NCBI GenBank assembly: GCA_963277665.1
Contig: OY728143.1
Coordinates: 532,924,394-532,988,393 of the forward strand
Length of the DNA stretch: 64,000 nucleotides
Direction of reading: 5' to 3'
DNA from: Viscum album
Lineage: Eukaryota > Streptophyta > Magnoliopsida > Santalales > Viscaceae
A program made the position numbers and the translations under genes. The notes below the pieces were generated by a model that saw only the letters and a program-made list of their open reading frames with translations, did not search any database and was not told the DNA's origin. Below, in pieces: positions 35,966 to 48,599 of the stretch; positions within the stretch are counted from its first letter, which is position 1, and each line of letters starts with the position of its first letter.

Positions 35966-36692
35966 GGCCCCCACCTCTACCTCCTTACCCAAACCTCCAA
36001 AGCCTTTGGATCGGACAACCCCTGCCCATTTTTTCTCTCCACAACTCTCTATAACGCCATGAAGCCTCACTTTGTGCAGATGTCTTCCCCAGGAACCCTT
36101 AGAGCTCAACCCAAAGGGAGTTACCCTATTTTAAGGTAATGTTTTCACTTGTGTTCTTTTGTTTTATTTTGCTTATCCAACCCCCTAAACACTTTTTATT
36201 CATTTATTTTGTAACAACTATGGTATATTCAATATACTAGGATGTTGTTATAAGAATCATTCGAGCAACACTTACACACACCTACATTTAATGGTTAAAC
36301 AAAATACTATTTTCATGGATAGAAAATTTCCGCCTCCCAAAACGATGATTATTCAACATTCTTTTAACACCTTAAAAGGTGGCCATTAAGATGTCACTAT
36401 ATTTATATATGATATATAATATGTTTATGTTTCTGTATTTTTCTTTTGTGGCATACCATTATGGTTTCCATTGTGGGTAAACACGATAATTTCATTTTAA
36501 GAAGTGCGGACTACCACCCCCTCAAAGTGATTTGATTCATTAATGCCATATGTGGGATGCATAAAGGATGTATTTAAAGTTACTATATATGATTTATGTT
36601 ACATATAAATGATGAATATAATTATGGAATTAATTTATACATAACTCTCATTTGGTTTTAATTCCATTAATATGATATAGAAATGAAAGAAG

Positions 36693-36730
36693 CGTTCATG
36701 TGTACGTACGGCTTACCGTCTCCATTAAAG
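36693..36730 (+). repeat. Conserved-loop hairpin, LTR 2, right arm decayed
   Basis: CGTTCATG, then GTACGTACG and TACCGTCTC. The right arm reads CATTAAAG, so pairing is partly lost while the loop stays intact. Confidence 0.68.
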
Positions 36731-37069
36731 GTGCATTTCATTTCTTACCTCTAAATGATTATGTAATATTATAAATAAATGTATATTATGGATATATATG
36801 ATATATATTATATCCAAATCATGAATATAATTATGGATATAATGAACATTTGACCACACAAACAACATGTAATTGAAAGAAGTCCACTTTCTACTTAAGA
36901 ACCAAATATCGACTAAACAAACATTATTAACTTAAATGATTACATAATGTTTATAACATGGCAATAAGTGATATAAAAAGAATAATGAACTGGAAAAAAG
37001 TTCTTAATAATGTGGAAATTAACTCAAGTTTATTATTCATGACGTTAAAGAACGATCGAGTCAAGTCGG

Positions 37070-37880
37070 ACCTGAGGTAAGGGATCCTACTACTCTCTTT
37101 CTTTTTAAGTACACTGTTTTATGTCATTCCTTTTAAAGCACATATTTCATGTCAATTAGATGATATTTTATATTATTCTTACTTTAATTTTTATGTTCAT
37201 ATGATGAGAGACCCTATTCTCTCTCATCAGTCCATTTTGGATGTTTTGAGTGGCGCCGATAGGCTGCCGAATTTTCGTAAGAGATCTAACCTCTCTCTTT
37301 CTTTTTAAGTACTCTCCTTTATGTCACTTATTTTAATCTACTCTTTGTTATGTTGGTGGATGTTCATTTATATTCCTATTTCTGTAAAATTTATGTTAAT
37401 ATGATGAAAGACCCTATTTGATCTCATTAATCCATTTTGTGGCACCGTTAGGCTGTTGAGTTTTCGTAAGCGATTTTTCATCTAACTTTTATTCCTGTGT
37501 GATTTATGCTACATTTTCCACAATGTCCTTTGAGTGGTGTATGTACTGTCCATTATTTTTACTCATTTTGTAATATACTTTCATTTATGAGTATTTACAT
37601 CAATGTTGTATTGTCCTTCTTTCACGGGGTGTATGTTTTGAAAGATACCCATGTCGGTAAGGGAACCTTTCACCCTCCACTTTATAAAAAAATTATTTTG
37701 TTATGTCTTTTAATTCACATAATATTATTTTTGGAAATGTTATTCTATATACTTATAAACGTAAATTTTATGTCCAAGTTAGGAGATACCCTTTTTATCT
37801 CTCATCAACTCTTTTTCTGAATTTTGAAGTGACACCATTAGGCTGTCGAATTTTCGGAAGGGAACTTCTTAACCCAATTT
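37070..37880 (+). repeat. About 190-bp diverged tandem repeats in R-U5, LTR 2
   Basis: Same series as in LTR 1. It contains a perfect 9-bp hairpin at 37203-37228 (GATGAGAGA, loop CCCTATTC, TCTCTCATC) and GAGGTAAGGG at about 37075. Confidence 0.72.
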
Positions 37881-39099
37881 CTATTCTTTGGGATAAACTT
37901 TTACACCGTGAATATGTCGTTCTATGATTATGTGTGAATGTCCTCTGATTGTTTTACACTTAATACCCACATATATTTCATGTATTTGTTTGTCACACAT
38001 AGTTATGTAACTAATTTATCCTTAATCCAAGGATATCGTCTTTGTATGGGACTTCGTCTCAATCTCCTTTCATTGAGGCATATATTGTTTTATACTCAAC
38101 CTCCTTTTATACAGTTTATAAACCCCTTTTACTTTTATGTTTATCCAAAAGGAATATTTTTTATACGAATCATTTTACTAAACTACAAAATAGAATGTTT
38201 TTGTCGTACGTATGTGGCGACAACGACTTCTACACCGCCGTGACCATTATTTGAGTTTTGGCTTCCTATACAAGCCATACCTTCTTTTTAAAAGAAAAAT
38301 AAATACCATTTTTTACTTTTCTTTTATTTTGGTATTGAAAATGGTTTTCATAATGTTTTTATATCAATGTGTTGTATTGAAGTCCTATGATTGAAAGGTG
38401 GAAATGTTATGTTTCCTTTATGCATGTTTTATGTGATACGATTATGTTGAGGTTATTGGGCATTATTATGAAGATGGGAAGTTCCGTGATAAACTAAGGG
38501 TTGGTGAGCCCGATATAGCTCTCCAATGCATTGGGTAACGGGAAGGAGTGAAACGTTAAAGTTTCTCTGAAGAGATTTAGGGAATATACTGTGGTGGGTA
38601 TTCCAAAGGTAACCAAGAGGGTTACTCCCTACATAAGAATGTTACGAATTCCACAATTTACCTCTATGTCTTATGATTTCTATGATTTATTCATGATTTT
38701 ATGAGGTATTATAAAGTGATTATGTTATATGGGTAATGTATGATTTCATTCTTATGTATACATGTACTCATGTTTCCTTTCCATATTTTTATATCCCTTA
38801 CTGAGCTTTTTATGATCATCCCATGTTTTTGAAATTTTTTTCACAGGTCAAGGGAAGGGTACATGATATGATGATAGTGTCAATGAAGAGTCAAGAAAGA
38901 ATCCATGTTTTATTTTAAATATGTTTCCATTGATGGGAAAAATGAATACTATCTTTTATGTAACCACTTTTTTTAAATGTGGAATGTAATGCAAGTTTTA
39001 TGATCTAATTATCTAAATCTCTAAACCTGAAAAGATCCTCAATGTGTAATCTTGTATTAACTCAAGATTAAGTAAGGCTTAAGGCTGGGGCCATATAGT

Positions 39100-39111
39100 C
39101 AGTATCAAAGG
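39100..39111 (+). other. Primer binding site, element A interior 2, decayed
   Basis: CAGTATCAAAGG has two substitutions against TGGTATCAAAGG of copy 1, so priming from this unit is probably weakened. Confidence 0.7.
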
Positions 39112-39301
39112 TCAGTTTAGGTAATGTTAGAGTTTAGGGTATTCTTTAAGCATAAGTGACATTACCATAATGGTTAAGATTTCAGAAAGTGTCCTAGTTT
39201 TAGATAAAGTGAATGAGTAACTATATCTTAGTGTTTATCTTCTTCATTAGTACATGATGGTTTTGTTGATATACTCACACTGACCTTTTTGGTTTTAGTA
39301 A

Positions 39302-39867
39302 ATGACTGGATCTAGCAGGCACCAATGTAACAGTGGATGGGAAGGAAGCTGTGACAGTTTTTTGAGCAAGCAACTGAATGATATGGGAGCTGCAATGAGA
39401 ACTCTTGTTATTATCCTCAACAAACTATCTGGAGTCATGATTGACCACCTATTCCTTGGTGATTTCTTTAAGGCATCATATATGCGAGAAACAAATCCCT
39501 ATGGATGTACAGTTAATAATCAAAAAGGTATGTGTGTTCAAAAACCTATGTGTCAAAAATGTGGAAAGAAACACGTTGGAAAATGTTTCAAAGGGACATA
39601 AATATGCTACAGATTTGGAAATGAAGGTCATAAAGTAAGAACCTAACATGGAAAAAGGAAGCATCCAGTTTACTCGAGGAAAGGGAAAGAAATCTTTTTG
39701 AGGGATCAATTGAATGTTTTAAATGTGGTGTGCATGGTCATTATTCAAACACTTGTCCTATGAAGATGTTTCGTGAATGGGATCACCAATATCATACAAA
39801 TATTCGTTTACCAATACCTAATGCCATTCCGATTGAGGATGAAGAAACTGAAAATGACCAATCAAAG
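39302..39867 (+). pseudogene. Gag-like zinc-knuckle gene, element A copy 2, broken
   Basis: The start MTGSSRHQCN is conserved, but a TAA at about 39599 follows KCFKGT. A second stop replaces the residue after KVRT, and a one-base deletion near 39690 shifts the frame before the second knuckle (566 nt to the intron-like site, against 567 in copies 1 and 3). Unlike copies 1 and 3, the second knuckle retains its fourth ligand (CFKCGVHGHYSNTC), suggesting Cys is the ancestral state and Phe a later loss. Confidence 0.82.
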
Positions 39868-39939
39868 GTATGGATTATTTCATAACTATTGTTTTTCTAT
39901 TTTGGAATCTTAGGATATGATTCATGATTTTGTTTGTAG
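39868..39939 (+). other. 72-nt intron-like segment, copy 2
   Basis: AAAG|GTATGG to TTTGTAG|GAAAG, same length and borders as copies 1 and 3. Confidence 0.5.
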
Positions 39940-41409
39940 GAAAGATTTATTTCAGAATAAGTTTGAAAGGAATAATTAATGGGTCATGAATAATGTTGAA
40001 TGAGTAAGATGTCAACATATAAGGGCTTCATAATTTATAGTGAAATTATTAATAATACTAAGCCTCTTTTGATGATGGGGTTACATTAGAAGACTTTTTA
40101 TAGTATTCGTAACCCTGATGTTTAATATATGAAAAGTTTATTCAAGGAATAGTTATCTGTTCTTTTTTGGACATAGTTATAAAGGTAACCATTAGGGTTT
40201 ATATGATCCTTACTTTTGAGGTAATTATGGGTTACTATATGTTATGATGGAAAATTAAAGGCATGAGATAATCTTGAGGTTAAAATATGATATGTTTATT
40301 TTTGAAGATTTTCTCTCGTTTTGGGAAATGTTTTGAGAATTATATAGTTTTGGAAAAAATGACAACACACAGACCGTGTGACAACCCGTTGCGTCGGACA
40401 AAGCTGTGTGAATCGAACCCACAACCAAAGTGCAACTGGTATTTATCACCTACCACTGGACTACGTGAATTCCCTGGTTAGTTTGACTAATTCTTTTCAG
40501 TTATATGATTTTATGAATTAAGAGTAAGTTTATTTTGGGTTATCTATGGATATTTATTAAACTATCATGGAGGATATGTGATTAGGTTAATTACTTTTTA
40601 ATACAAGACATTAAGAGCAACTGATGTTATTTGGAGATAAATGTTACGATTTAACATGGAAGACTTTGTGACGAAATCCCTCAAATGTTTGGGTTTCAAT
40701 CTTAGTTTGGTTTACATTGAATAATTTTATGGACAAATTTATTATAGAATGGTCCTCGTTTAACATTGGGTTTTGTTGGACAAATTTTGGAGATTAAGAA
40801 TAGATTTTATTTTTATAAAGGGTCATCCTTTTCTGGATTATCTGATCTTGTAGTAACCTTTTTGGTTTTGGTTTTGGTTAATGTCTAAAGACATGGGAAT
40901 TATATAGTTATCTTTTGTGGATTAGGTGACTCTCTAAAGTTGATTATGGTACTCTTAATGTGAACAAGTCTTCCTAAATACTCGTCTTTTGGGGAAAGTA
41001 TGAGTTTGTATAATAAATATAATAAAATTTGAAAGTCAACATTATAAGTAATTATGTTTCCTTATGAATAAATTCCTCAATAAAAACTAACATAAAACAA
41101 AAATTTTGTCTATTAACGTTTCCTACTGGGGAATCGAATACCGTTTAATCCATCACAAGTTTGTGATTTTTTTGTGGTTAACTTTCTCCTAAACATGTTT
41201 TCTATCACTCTCCATCAGAACCTGACCCTTTGTTTTTTTCCTCTATGTCCATATTTTCAAACTAGGAATCCTAGTATGGGTTAACTTTGGTGACCATTAT
41301 ACTTATGTTTCTTTATTTTAAAGTGATTGTTTTACCGACTCTTGTTCTGATGTGGGACTTTCAAGGATGTTTCCAAGCCCAATTTTAAAACTGTGAGGAC
41401 GCAATTTCC
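39940..41409 (+). other. Non-coding interior of element A, copy 2
   Basis: Collinear with 33008-34476 and again without pol words. Includes the antisense tRNA-like block. Confidence 0.65.
40395..40473 (-). other. Antisense tRNA-like block, element A copy 2
   Basis: Minus strand: TAGTCCAGTGGTAGG and GGGTTCGATTC, the B-box consensus, with a T-arm-like stem GTTGTGGG against CACACAGC (one mismatch). Confidence 0.6.
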
Positions 41410-41424
41410 AAAAGGGGGGAAGGA
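41410..41424 (+). other. Polypurine tract, element A interior 2
   Basis: AAAAGGGGGGAAGGA immediately precedes LTR 3. Confidence 0.85.
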
Positions 41425-42293
41425 TGTAACACCCCAAGTAAATAAAGAATATGACATCTTTATATTTATCCATATTTGTGAATAAATTATTAATATTACT
41501 TTAAAGTGGATGTTATGCTCGATGTCGTACCCAATATGCAACAACGAGTTTCTTGGGAATCTTACGCTGCACTCTAATAATAAAATAATATTATTTTAAA
41601 TGGTAGTTAACGCCTAGTCGTTGTAATGGAGAGAATGAAGAGAACTAACTAAAAAATGATTATATATGTTTGTCAAATATTTTTACTCTTTACAATTAAT
41701 GATAGAGGATTAAAAATTCAAATGAATCCAGTTTTTAAGCGTAAACATTCTAATATTCTTTAAAAGGACGATTAACCGCCTTTTGATGGAAAACACCTTT
41801 TAAATCCACTTTTGAAAATTTTATAAGATCTATTTTGGAAAATAAACATATTATTTATGATTGGTACATTGAAATTTACCTTGTATTTATTTTTGGTATT
41901 TTTCTGACAATGTTCATTTTTCAATGAATAGGGAAAAATACTGCATTTTACATCAAAACTGCTTTTTCATATAATTTAATTATATGGTTATATTATCTTT
42001 TTAATTTTTTTAAAGTTTATTTAGAATATATTTTTACCATTTAATCCAATGATGGTCATTGGGATTAATTTCACTTTGGAATTGGGCATAAACAAGTGCC
42101 AAACATTTCATAAATATTGTTTCTAAAAAACCCGCTATTTGTTTTGACAACGGAAAGTTTTTTTTTCAATTAATTATTGAAATTTATGTGTTTGGAATTT
42201 GGTAAAATGGATTAAATATTTGGAATAAGAAGGTCCAAATTATGTAATTAAGACTCTTTTGTTTTTGGACATTATGAATAGTAATGATGATAA

Positions 42294-42341
42294 TTATCTT
42301 TAATTATCTTGATTAATGAGTAATCAGGTAGTTAAAGATAA
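42294..42341. repeat. Nested inverted repeat in U3, LTR 3
   Basis: Same outer and inner arms as LTRs 1 and 2, unchanged. Confidence 0.88.
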
Positions 42342-42890
42342 TAAGATAATATCATAATAATAACAAATGACCACAAAATGTGTCCTAAGGCTACTTGTTG
42401 TCTCATGTCCGAACATGGGATGCCTTGTTCCAAACTTGGGGGCCCTATGGAATAACTTTTGGGAGAAAGTGAATTTTTATCTTTTTATTTTTAAAGAATG
42501 TTATATGTAACAAAGAATGTATCACCAAAGTAAAATATTTTTAATTTCGTCTACATAAATGATATTTTGGACTATAAATATTCATTGGAAATCTAAAATT
42601 ATTTCCTACATAATAGTATTTTTTTATAATTTTCGGACATTAAATAAATTAAATTATTTATGACATCATGATGATGCATCGATGACCTCATTATTTAACG
42701 ATTTAAATAAAATGGAATGATAATGTAAAATAAAAGACCTACACAAGTACAAAACTTATTGGATGGGTGGAGTTCGAACCATTATCACCTTATCCTCGAT
42801 ACACATCAATGTGGGACCATTAAAATCTGAAACTCATTTGAAAATAAAGTTACATTTTATACCATTCCAAGAGTGCCCCTCCTCTCCTCT

Positions 42891-42897
42891 TATAAAT
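42891..42897 (+). promoter_or_regulatory. TATA box, LTR 3
   Basis: TATAAAT, one base changed from LTRs 1 and 2, in the same C-rich context. Confidence 0.75.
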
Positions 42898-43624
42898 GGC
42901 CCCCACATCTACCTCCTTACCCACAATTCAAAAGCCTTTGTCTCGGACAAAACCTGCCCATTCTGTCTCTCAAAATTCCTCTCTAACTCCTTGGAGGCTC
43001 ACTTTGGGCAGAAGTCTTCCCAAGGAAGCCTTTGAGATCAAACCAAAGGGAGTTACCCGATTTTAAGGTAATGTTTTCACTTGTGTTCTTTTGTTTTATT
43101 TTGCTTCTCCAACCCCCTAAAATCTTTTTATTAATTTATTTTGTAACAACTACAGTATCTTAAATATACTAGGATTTTGTTATAAGAATCATTCGAGCTA
43201 CACTTACACACACCTACATCTAATGGTTAAAGAACATACTATTTCCGTAGATGGCGAATTTCTGCCTCCCGAAACGATGATTGTTCAACATTCTTTTAAC
43301 ACCTTAAAAGGTGGACATTAAGATGTCAATCTATTTATATATGATATATAATATGTTTATGATTCTTTATTTTTCTTTTGTGTCATACCTTTATGGTTTC
43401 CATTGTGTGTAAACACGATAATTTCATTATAGGAAGTGCGGACTACCGCCCCCTCAAAGTGATTTGATTCGTTAATGCCATATGTGGGATGTATAAAGGA
43501 TGGATTTAAAGTTATTATATATGATGTATGATACATATAAATTATGAATATAATTATGGAATTAAAATATACAAACCTCTCATTTGGATTTAATGCCATT
43601 AATATGACATAGAAATTAAAGTAG

Positions 43625-43662
43625 CGTTCATGCGTACGTACGGCTTACCGTCTCCATGAACG
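43625..43662 (+). repeat. Conserved-loop hairpin, LTR 3
   Basis: CGTTCATG pairs perfectly with CATGAACG; the loop carries CGTACGTACGG and TACCGTCTC. Best-preserved example in the window. Confidence 0.82.
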
Positions 43663-43989
43663 GTGCATTTCATTTCTAACCTCTAAATGATTATGTAATA
43701 TTTTAAATAAATGTATATTTTGTATATATATTATATATATGATATCCAAATCATGAATATAATTCTGTATATAATGAACATTTGACCACACGAACAACAT
43801 GTAATTGTAAGAAGTCTACTTTCGACTTAAGAACCAAATATCGACAAAACAAACTTTATTAACATAAATGATTACATAATGTTTATGAAATAGAAATAAG
43901 TGATATAAAAGGAATAAGGAACTAGAAAAGGGTTCTTAATAAAGTGTAAATTAACTCAAGTTTATTATTGAGGACTTTAAAGAACGATC

Positions 43990-44800
43990 GAGTCAAGTCG
44001 GACCCGAGGTAAGGGATCCTACTCCTCTCTTTCTTTTTAAGTACGCTCTTTTATGTCATTCCTTTTAAAGCTCATATTTCTTTTCATTGAGATGTTCTTT
44101 TATATTACACTTACTGTAAATTTTTTGTTCATATTATGAGAGACCCTATTCTCTCTCATCAATCCATTTTTGAAGTTTTGAGTGGCGCCGTTATGCTGCC
44201 GAATATTCGTAAGAGATATAACCTCTCTCTTTATTTTTAAGTACACTCCTTTATGTCACTTCTTTTAAGCTCCTCTTTGTTATTTTGGGGGATGTTTTTT
44301 ATATTCCTCTTTCTTTAAACTTTATGTTAATATTATTAGAGACCCTATTTGATCTCATCAATCCTTTTTTTGGCGCTGTTAGGCTGCCGAGTTTTCATAA
44401 GTGATTTTTCATCTCACATTTATTCCCGTGATATTTATGCTACATTTGCCACAATGTCCTTTGAGTGGTGTATGTACTGTCCATTATTTTTACTCACTGT
44501 TTAATATACTTTCATTTATGAGTATTTACATCAATGTTGAGTTGTCCTTCTTTCACGAGATGTATGTTTCGAAAGATACTCATGTCGGTAGGGGAACCTT
44601 TCACCCTCCACTTTTTAAAAGACTTATTTTGTTATGTCTTTTAATTCACATAATATTATTTTGGGATATGTTCTTATATATCCTTATTGATGTAAATTTT
44701 ATTTCCAAGTGATGAGATACCCTTTTTATCTCTCATCAACTCTTTTTCTGAATTATGATGTGACGCCGTTAGGCTGTCGAATTTTTTCAAGGGAACTTCT
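43990..44800 (+). repeat. About 190-bp diverged tandem repeats in R-U5, LTR 3
   Basis: Same series as LTRs 1 and 2: GAGGTAAGGG near 44006, then GGCGCCGTTATGCTGCCGA, GGCGCTGTTAGGCTGCCGA and GACGCCGTTAGGCTGTCGA near 44185, 44372 and 44762. Confidence 0.72.
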
Positions 44801-46028
44801 TAACCCAATTTCAATTCTTTGGTATAAACTTGTACACCTTGAATATGTCATTCTATGATTATGTGTGAATGTCCTCTGATTATTTTACACTAAATACCCA
44901 CTTATATTTCGTGTATTCATTTGTCACACATAGTTATGTAACTGATTTATCCTTAATCCAAGGATACTGTCTTTGTATGGGACTTCATCTCAATATCCTT
45001 TCATTGAGGCATATTTTGTTTTATACTCAACCTCCTTTTATACGGTGTATAAACCCCTTTGACTTTTACATTTATCCAAAAGGAATATTTTTTATACGAA
45101 GCATTTTACTAAATGACAAAAGGGAATGTTTTTGTCATACGTATGCGGCGACAATGACTTCTCCGCCGCTGTGACCATTATTTGAGTTTCGGCTTCCTCT
45201 ACAAGCCATAACTTCTTTTTAAAAGAAAAATAAATACCATGTTTTACTTTTCATTTATTTTGGTATTGAAAATGGTTTTCATAATGTTTTCATATCAATG
45301 TGTTGTATTGATATCTTTTGATAGAAAGGTGGAAATGTTATGTTTCCCTTATGCATGTTTTATATGATACGATTATGTTGAGGTTCTTGGGAATTATTAC
45401 AAAGATGGGTGGTTACATGATAAACTAAGGGCGGGTGAGCCCAATATAGCTCTCCAATGCATTGGGTAACCCAATGGAGTGAAACGTTAAGGTTTCTCCG
45501 AAGAGATTTAGGGAATATACTGTGGTGGGTATTCCAAACGTAACCAAGAGGGTTACTCCCAACATAAGAATGTTATGAATGCCTCGTGTTACCTTTAGGT
45601 CTTATGATTTATATCATTTATTCATGATTTTATGAGGTATGTTAATGTGCTTATGTTTTATGGGTAACGTATGATTTCATTCTTATGTATACATGTACTC
45701 ATGTTTCCATTCCATATTTTTATATCCCTTAATGTGCTGTTTATGCTCATCCCATGTTTTTGAAATGTTTTTCACAGGTCAAGGGAATGGTACATGATAT
45801 GATGATAGTGTCAAGGAAGTGTCAAGAAAGAATCAATGTTTTATTTTAAATATGTTTCCATTGATTGGAAAAAGGAATTCTATCTTTTATGTAACCACTT
45901 TGTTTAAATGTGGAATTTAATGCAAGTTTTATGATCTAATTCTCTAAAACTCTAAACCTAAAAAGTTCCTCAATGTGTAATCTTGTAATAACTCAAGATT
46001 ATGTAAGGTTTAAGGCTGGGGCCTTATA

Positions 46029-46033
46029 GTATA
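46029..46033. repeat. Target-site duplication of tandem element A, right
   Basis: GTATA, identical to 27552-27556. Confidence 0.88.
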
Positions 46034-46720
46034 TCAATGGGATTCAAATTTTTTATGTATTTTATTGAAAATGAAATTTATGTTTTAAAGAAGTAATGTT
46101 ATTTATGAATGTGATTTTTCAAAATTTCTTATTTGTTTCTTATGAGAAGTAGAAAGATGATTTTCAGGGGATGAACCAATGAATTTTATTGACATTCATA
46201 TCTTCCACAACCTCTATAGATACAGTCAATGACTTTCCAGGGATTTTGGAAAGATGGTGTCAACATTGACTAGTTTTACTAGGATGGTGGTGAAATTCAC
46301 TTTGGATGAAATGTTTTATTCATCATTATATGAGCCCAATGGACTTCTTACATCAACCCATAATGTCATGTTACATGATATCAGGACTGATTATGTTCAT
46401 ATCTGTGAAGAATTTTGGAAATAGTTATGGTTATATGCTCTAATAGGATAGTCATGTGGTTATGTACGACAATCATAAACATTGACTACATGATTTGAAT
46501 TACCCCATTACAGATTTACAGCATTCTATAGATTTGTATGTTCTCATTTATATATAGAAATATCCTTTGGGATAAATCATCATATACTTTTCTAAACATA
46601 TGATATTCAAATATTTCATTTTTTTAGAAAAACAGGACTCCAATATAGATTAAATGGGTTGAATAAATTCAGATATTTGTCTTTTTTATCATCGGACCCT
46701 CATGGAAGGGGAATTTCATT
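46034..46720 (+). pseudogene. RT end and RNase H relic of the split gypsy element
   Basis: The gypsy pol reading resumes after the insertion. Around 46172 the plus strand gives PMNFIDIHIFHNLYRYSQ, a stop, LSRDFGKMVSTLTSFTRM and VVKFTLDEM, aligning with P.N...IRSFLGLAGYYRRF...F..I..PLT.LTRK.VKF.W.E. Around 46490-46590 FELPHYRFTAFYRFVCSHLY aligns with DLELAAVVFALKIWRHYLYG. Stops and frameshifts are frequent. That domain order continues exactly from 27551 to 46034 confirms the nesting. Confidence 0.7.
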
Positions 46721-47479
46721 GAGGATACTCTAAGAAGTAATCTACAATCAAAAGTTTTTTAATCAAAGGAGGACAATAAACATATGTGGTGTTTTTTATG
46801 TTTCATTTGGATCATATGAGGAAATTTCATGTATAATGTAGTCATGTTTTTAGTTATCATCATCATTCACTGTGTATATCATGGTGATGCATCACAAATA
46901 TTATGATTTTAGATGAATTCAAGTATCAGTATACAGTGGGGAAAATTTTTCTAGTTATTCTATCTATTTAAATGGAATTCTCATATATGAGATTAGGTTA
47001 TCATCCCAACATCAGTGGGGATCTCAAGTTTTTTATTTTCATTATTCTTTGTGGGTTAATCATATGGGAACAACAATGATGTTTTTGGATGTGAATTATC
47101 TATTTATTGTGACCATGTATGACCTATGACATTAGATTTTATGTTTTTAGTTGTTACACATTTCAAAATATAAATAAAGTGAATACGAGACCTTTCTGTT
47201 TTTATTATCATCTTTTTGTGGATGTTTGGAAATGGGATGATGTATTAATGGTCATAGTTACTATATATCAATGGTTCCATTGAGGTAGTAATGTTATATG
47301 GTTGGGGATTTATCAGATGAAAAATTATTCCTACTTTATTAAGATCACAGACACTGTAATGTTTATCATATTTAGCATTTACATGGGAATTAGTATTATA
47401 ATATTTGAGAAATGGATCCTTGTGTTACATAATGGTTCTTCAGGAGTATCCATGGGGCCATTGCGACTATGATTAGTGG
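46721..47479 (+). other. Undecoded pol remainder of the split element
   Basis: By position this should be the integrase zinc region and first half of the core. I could not read convincing family words in any frame; it is AT-rich with dense stops. Confidence 0.35.
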
Positions 47480-47700
47480 GAGTACAAATAATCATGCATT
47501 AATAGATGGTCAAACATTGAGTATAAATAATATCATTGATAATTGAGATTGTGTGAAGGTCTTGGAATTCATTTAGGCTTATGATATCTATATGTATCTC
47601 ATTATATTTCCATATAACAATATTTATCATTTTCAAATCAGAATAAATCCTTTTTAATGTTTGTATTTTAACCCATGAATATAACATATTTATATTTTAG
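47480..47700 (+). pseudogene. Integrase relic of the split gypsy element
   Basis: Plus-strand reading gives NHALIDGQTLSINNIID, aligning with FHPQTDGQSERTIQ. It continues KVLEF, then YDIYMYLIIFPYNNIYHFQI and INPF, matching WD.YLPL.EFAYNNSYHSSIGMAPFEALY. Order and spacing are right although stops intervene. The catalytic Glu of QSER is not retained. Confidence 0.62.
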
Positions 47701-48599
47701 TGGTCCGTAAAACTGATTTGGTGGGATTATGTTTGAACTGGGAGGAATCTATGAGGATTTAGTATAAATATTTTTGGATAGTTATACATTGTGTCAAAAT
47801 ATGTCTTATGTAGATCAAAATCATTTTCTAATATAGTTTTCCATAGGTGGCCTGATTTTCATTAATGTATATACTTAGTTGGGAAACTATAGGATTATAT
47901 AACAATGATGGTTGGCTCTATCATATGTTGGAACATTTGAGGTCACTGAGTTATTTTCATGTGATACTATGGGTTTTAATTTCTAGTTCAATGGAAATTA
48001 CATGATGATTTTTCCACACAAAAAATTTCATAAAATACCATCTAGATACATCTCTCCTTTAGATTTTGGACATGAATGAGTAATATTTACCCTTTTTATG
48101 GAGCATCCAGTGGGGATCATTGACTCTCAAGTGAAATACATGATTCGGAATTCAATTCCATTGTTTAGAGTGTTATTCATTTTCATTCATAGTTAGGTGT
48201 ATCGTATGACTCTCTATGTTCAAGATATCATGATAGTGAAAATTTACTATTGTTATTTTATGTATTTTTTTTAATTAATGGATTCTCGGTATAAACATGG
48301 AATAACATTGTAGGGTTCTAACTGAGATTAAAAACGATGAAGGTGTATTGGGAATTTCAGTTATAAATGTAAAATATTTTTAGTCTGTTGGGTGATTACA
48401 TGTCATGTAAGAAGTTTATAGTCTGTGGATTAGATTTATTAGATAATGTAATCAGTTTATTACACAACATCAAAGGCTACACATTTCGTAAATAATATGC
48501 TACATGCTGTGTTCAAGAACATTTTTTCAATAAAAATGAAATCGTTTTTTTATTGTACATGATTTTAATGGACAACACAAATTATCAAAGGATCGCATG
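47701..48599 (+). other. Probable pol end and 3' untranslated part of the split element
   Basis: No readable domain. AT-rich sequence between the integrase relic and the 3' LTR remnant; a polypurine tract was not identified. Confidence 0.3.

Larger units (their letters stand above)
34492..39097 (+). repeat. Element A LTR 2 (4606 bp), shared by both units
   Basis: It starts TGTAACACCCAAGG and ends GGGGCCATATA. It is the 3' LTR of unit 1 and the 5' LTR of unit 2, with no target duplication on either side. Collinear with LTRs 1 and 3 with scattered substitutions. TATA box 35959; conserved-loop hairpin 36693 (right arm decayed to CATTAAAG); R-U5 repeats 37070-37880. Its open frames (about 35827-36139, 37506-38394) are LTR by-products. 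Confidence 0.93.
27557..46028 (+). mobile_element. Element A: tandem LARD-like element, LTR-int-LTR-int-LTR
   Basis: Three LTRs (4608, 4606 and 4604 bp) alternate with two interiors of exactly 2327 bp each. GTATA flanks only the outer ends; neither inner LTR junction has a duplication, since each is PPT-LTR-PBS. The array is therefore one insertion locus, formed either by unequal recombination between LTRs of one element or by integration of a multimer. Interiors carry a gag-like ORF without capsid core, an antisense tRNA-like block and no pol. LTRs begin TGTAACACCC and end CTTTATA, CCATATA or CCTTATA (TG...TA ends). It interrupts an older gypsy RT gene. Confidence 0.92.
41425..46028 (+). repeat. 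Element A LTR 3 (4604 bp)
   Basis: It starts TGTAACACCCCAAG and ends GGGGCCTTATA, then GTATA. TATA box 42891 (TATAAAT), conserved-loop hairpin 43625-43662 with perfect 8-bp stem, R-U5 repeats 43990-44800, and the CACAGGTCAAGG segment near 45775. No supported coding sequence. Confidence 0.93.

Noticed and set aside
35827..36139. Short ORFs over and just after the LTR TATA box (also near 28899, 42763, 56282, 63400)
   Set aside because: They overlap promoter sequence, start at different codons in each copy and do not keep one frame or length, so they look like by-products of a conserved promoter region.
37506..38394. Overlapping ORFs in the R-U5 of LTR 2 (also 44401-45174)
   Set aside because: They lie in the diverged tandem-repeat region, differ between LTR copies by frameshifts and stops, and have T-rich low-complexity composition.
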